Shown here one piece after another: positions 6,920 to 8,439 of a stretch of DNA of 8,439 bases. The DNA is from JBLIAZ01 sp047632015. GTDB lineage: Bacteria; Bacteroidota; Bacteroidia; Flavobacteriales_C; GCA-002722245. The position numbers and the translations under genes were made by a program. Positions within the stretch are counted from its first letter, which is position 1; every line of letters begins with the position of its first letter. Below the pieces are notes generated by a model. That model ran no database searches. It was not told where the DNA came from and saw nothing but the letters and a program-made list of their open reading frames with translations. The stretch covers positions 1-8,439 of the forward strand of contig JBLIBC010000111.1 in NCBI GenBank assembly GCA_047632015.1. The letters are read 5' to 3'.

Positions 6920-8439
6920 TTAAGCACTTACTTTAGTACCTAAAGTTTCATTAATTTTTGCTGTCAATTCCTCGGTTGCAAATGGTAAACCTTTTACTTT
7001 ACTGAAGCCTTCCGCTGGAGCTAAATATTCACTTCGTATAATTTTCACTAATTGACCATTGTTCATTTCTGGAATGATAATCTTGTCAAATCTTTTCAAA
7101 ATATCCCCTAAATTTTTAGGCAAAGGATTGATGTACCTCAAGTGTACATGACTTACCTTTTTACCTTCTTTCAGAGCAATTAGCACAGCGGTTTTTACCA
7201 CTCCGTAAGTTGATCCCCAACTTAACATTAATAAGTCACCTGAATCTTCTCCACTGTCTATTTTTTGAAGGGGAATGTAATCAGCAATTTTGTCAATTTT
7301 TGCCTGACGTATATCTGTCATCAACTGATGGTTGTCGGCATCATATGACACATTTCCTGTTTCGTTTTCTTTTTCTAAACCACCAATCCGGTGAGCTAAT
7401 CCTTTTGTCCCTGGTTTTGCCCAAGGTCTCACTAGTTTTTCGTTTCTTTTGTATGGTAAAAATTCGTCGTCATCTTCCTTTCTTGGTTTCGCAAAGTTGA
7501 CATTGATGTCATCTAAATCATCGGAGTTAATTATTTTCCATGGCTCTGATCCGTTAGCAATGTATCCATCGGACAAAAAGAAAACAGGTGTCATGTGCTC
7601 CAATGAAATTCTACAAGCCTCATAAACAGCGAAAAAACAATCGGAAGGGGAATTAGCTGCTACAATTGGCATTGGAGCCTCGCCATTTCTTCCATAAAAT
7701 GCTTGTAACAAATCTGATTGTTCCGTTTTAGTTGGTAATCCAGTACTTGGACCTCCACGCTGCACGTTAATTATAACAAGTGGTAATTCAAAAATTACTC
7801 CCAAGCCTATGGCTTCACCTTTTAAAGCAATTCCAGGTCCAGACGAAGCTGTTATCCCTAAACCTCCAGCAAAAGAAGCGCCAATAGCTGCACAAACAGC
7901 AGCAATTTCGTCTTCGGCTTGGTAAGTTTTAACATTAAAGTTTTTGTGCTTTGAAAGTGTATGAAGTATATCAGAAGCTGGAGTAATGGGGTAGGTGCCA
8001 TAAAACAAATCCAAACCACTCTTTTTCGCAGCAGCGATAAGTCCTATAGCTGTTGCCTCATTTCCAATGATATTTCGGTATGTTCCAGGAGCAATGTTTG
8101 CAGGTTTTACTTCATATCTTGTTGTAAAAGTTTCAGCAGTATCACCGTAGTTATGCCCCGCTTTTAAAACAGCGATATTTGCTTCGATAATGTCTTTTTT
8201 CCCTTTAAATTTAGTTTCAATGAATTTAATGGTGTTGTCTAGTTTCCTGTTGTACATCCAATAAAGAAACCCGAGAACAAACATGTTTTTACATCGATCA
8301 ATAATTTTTGATCCAAGTCCAGTGTTGGTTAATGTTTCTTTAGTGATTTTAGTTATATCAACTTCATGCACTTTAAAGTTGTCAAGAGAACCATCTTCCA
8401 AAGGATTTGATTCATCTTTATATTTGGCTAATCTTAAGT
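6920..8439 (-). CDS. korA: 2-oxoglutarate (2-oxoacid):ferredoxin oxidoreductase, fused gamma-alpha subunit (5' end beyond window)
   Basis: The frame is open from the right edge to the TAA at 6920-6922, giving 505 visible residues. A TTG at 8401 is not the start: the upstream codons to 8437 (LRLAKYKDESNP) continue the family sequence. The first 100 or so residues are the end of the gamma domain (HEVDITKITKE, KNMFVLGFL, ETKFKGK, AGHNYG). The alpha domain follows, with the ThDP-side motif YPITPASD (YPITP at 7979-7993), TYQAEDEIAAVCAAIGAS, TASSGPGIALKGEAIGLG, NVQRGGPSTGLPTKTEQSDL and near the end IIPEMNNGQL. Gamma-alpha fusion is the usual arrangement in Bacteroidota, where the complete protein is about 600-620 residues, so roughly 100 residues are missing. 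It pairs with KorB, encoded 35 nt downstream. The promoter is outside the window. There is no sign of a frameshift or lost motif in the visible part. Confidence 0.95.
   Translation of the reverse strand, partial: LRLAKYKDESNPLEDGSLDNFKVHEVDITKITKETLTNTGLGSKIIDRCKNMFVLGFLYWMYNRKLDNTIKFIETKFKGKKDIIEANIAVLKAGHNYGDTAETFTTRYEVKPANIAPGTYRNIIGNEATAIGLIAAAKKSGLDLFYGTYPITPASDILHTLSKHKNFNVKTYQAEDEIAAVCAAIGASFAGGLGITASSGPGIALKGEAIGLGVIFELPLVIINVQRGGPSTGLPTKTEQSDLLQAFYGRNGEAPMPIVAANSPSDCFFAVYEACRISLEHMTPVFFLSDGYIANGSEPWKIINSDDLDDINVNFAKPRKEDDDEFLPYKRNEKLVRPWAKPGTKGLAHRIGGLEKENETGNVSYDADNHQLMTDIRQAKIDKIADYIPLQKIDSGEDSGDLLMLSWGSTYGVVKTAVLIALKEGKKVSHVHLRYINPLPKNLGDILKRFDKIIIPEMNNGQLVKIIRSEYLAPAEGFSKVKGLPFATEELTAKINETLGTKVSA

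Noticed and set aside
8399..8401. TTG as the start codon of korA
   Set aside because: The same frame stays open to the right edge and its upstream codons continue the gamma-domain sequence, so this is an internal Leu codon.

Overview
The window looks like chromosomal DNA of a member of the Bacteroidota, most likely Flavobacteriales or a near relative. The DNA is AT-rich. Start codons lack clear Shine-Dalgarno sequences and sit behind A/T-rich leaders. Two upstream regions fit the Bacteroidota promoter pattern (TTTG about 20 nt before TAnnTTTG, or the -7 box alone). Several genes are typical of the phylum: a fused gamma-alpha 2-oxoacid:ferredoxin oxidoreductase, a periplasmic two-component-regulator-propeller protein, a Bacteroidota-style ComF, and a membrane-anchored coiled-coil protein with a conserved C-terminal domain.

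Layout from left to right. (1) Positions 3-1232, minus strand: the N-terminal 410 residues of an exported beta-propeller sensor whose C-terminus lies beyond the left edge. (2) A 96-nt divergent intergenic region with a candidate promoter reading right. (3) Positions 1329-3817, plus strand: a two-gene unit made of a CotH-like/parallel beta-helix lipoprotein and a DUF4956 multi-pass membrane protein. (4) comF on the minus strand, convergent with that unit. (5) A divergently transcribed coiled-coil membrane protein on the plus strand, closed by a perfect palindromic terminator. (6) About 170 nt with no gene. (7) korB and korA on the minus strand, with korA running off the right edge.

korA and korB form one enzyme: CoA-dependent oxidative decarboxylation of 2-oxoglutarate (or a related 2-oxoacid) coupled to ferredoxin. 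The lipoprotein and DUF4956 protein probably act together at the cell envelope. These families are known to cluster with each other and with a VTC-type polyphosphate polymerase, but no such polymerase gene is in this window. This pair is the least understood part of the window. The lipoprotein carries seven consecutive beta-helix coils of exactly 22 residues with a ladder of acidic residues, and its CotH-like domain seems to lack the usual kinase residues. No tRNA, rRNA, CRISPR array or insertion sequence was recognised.
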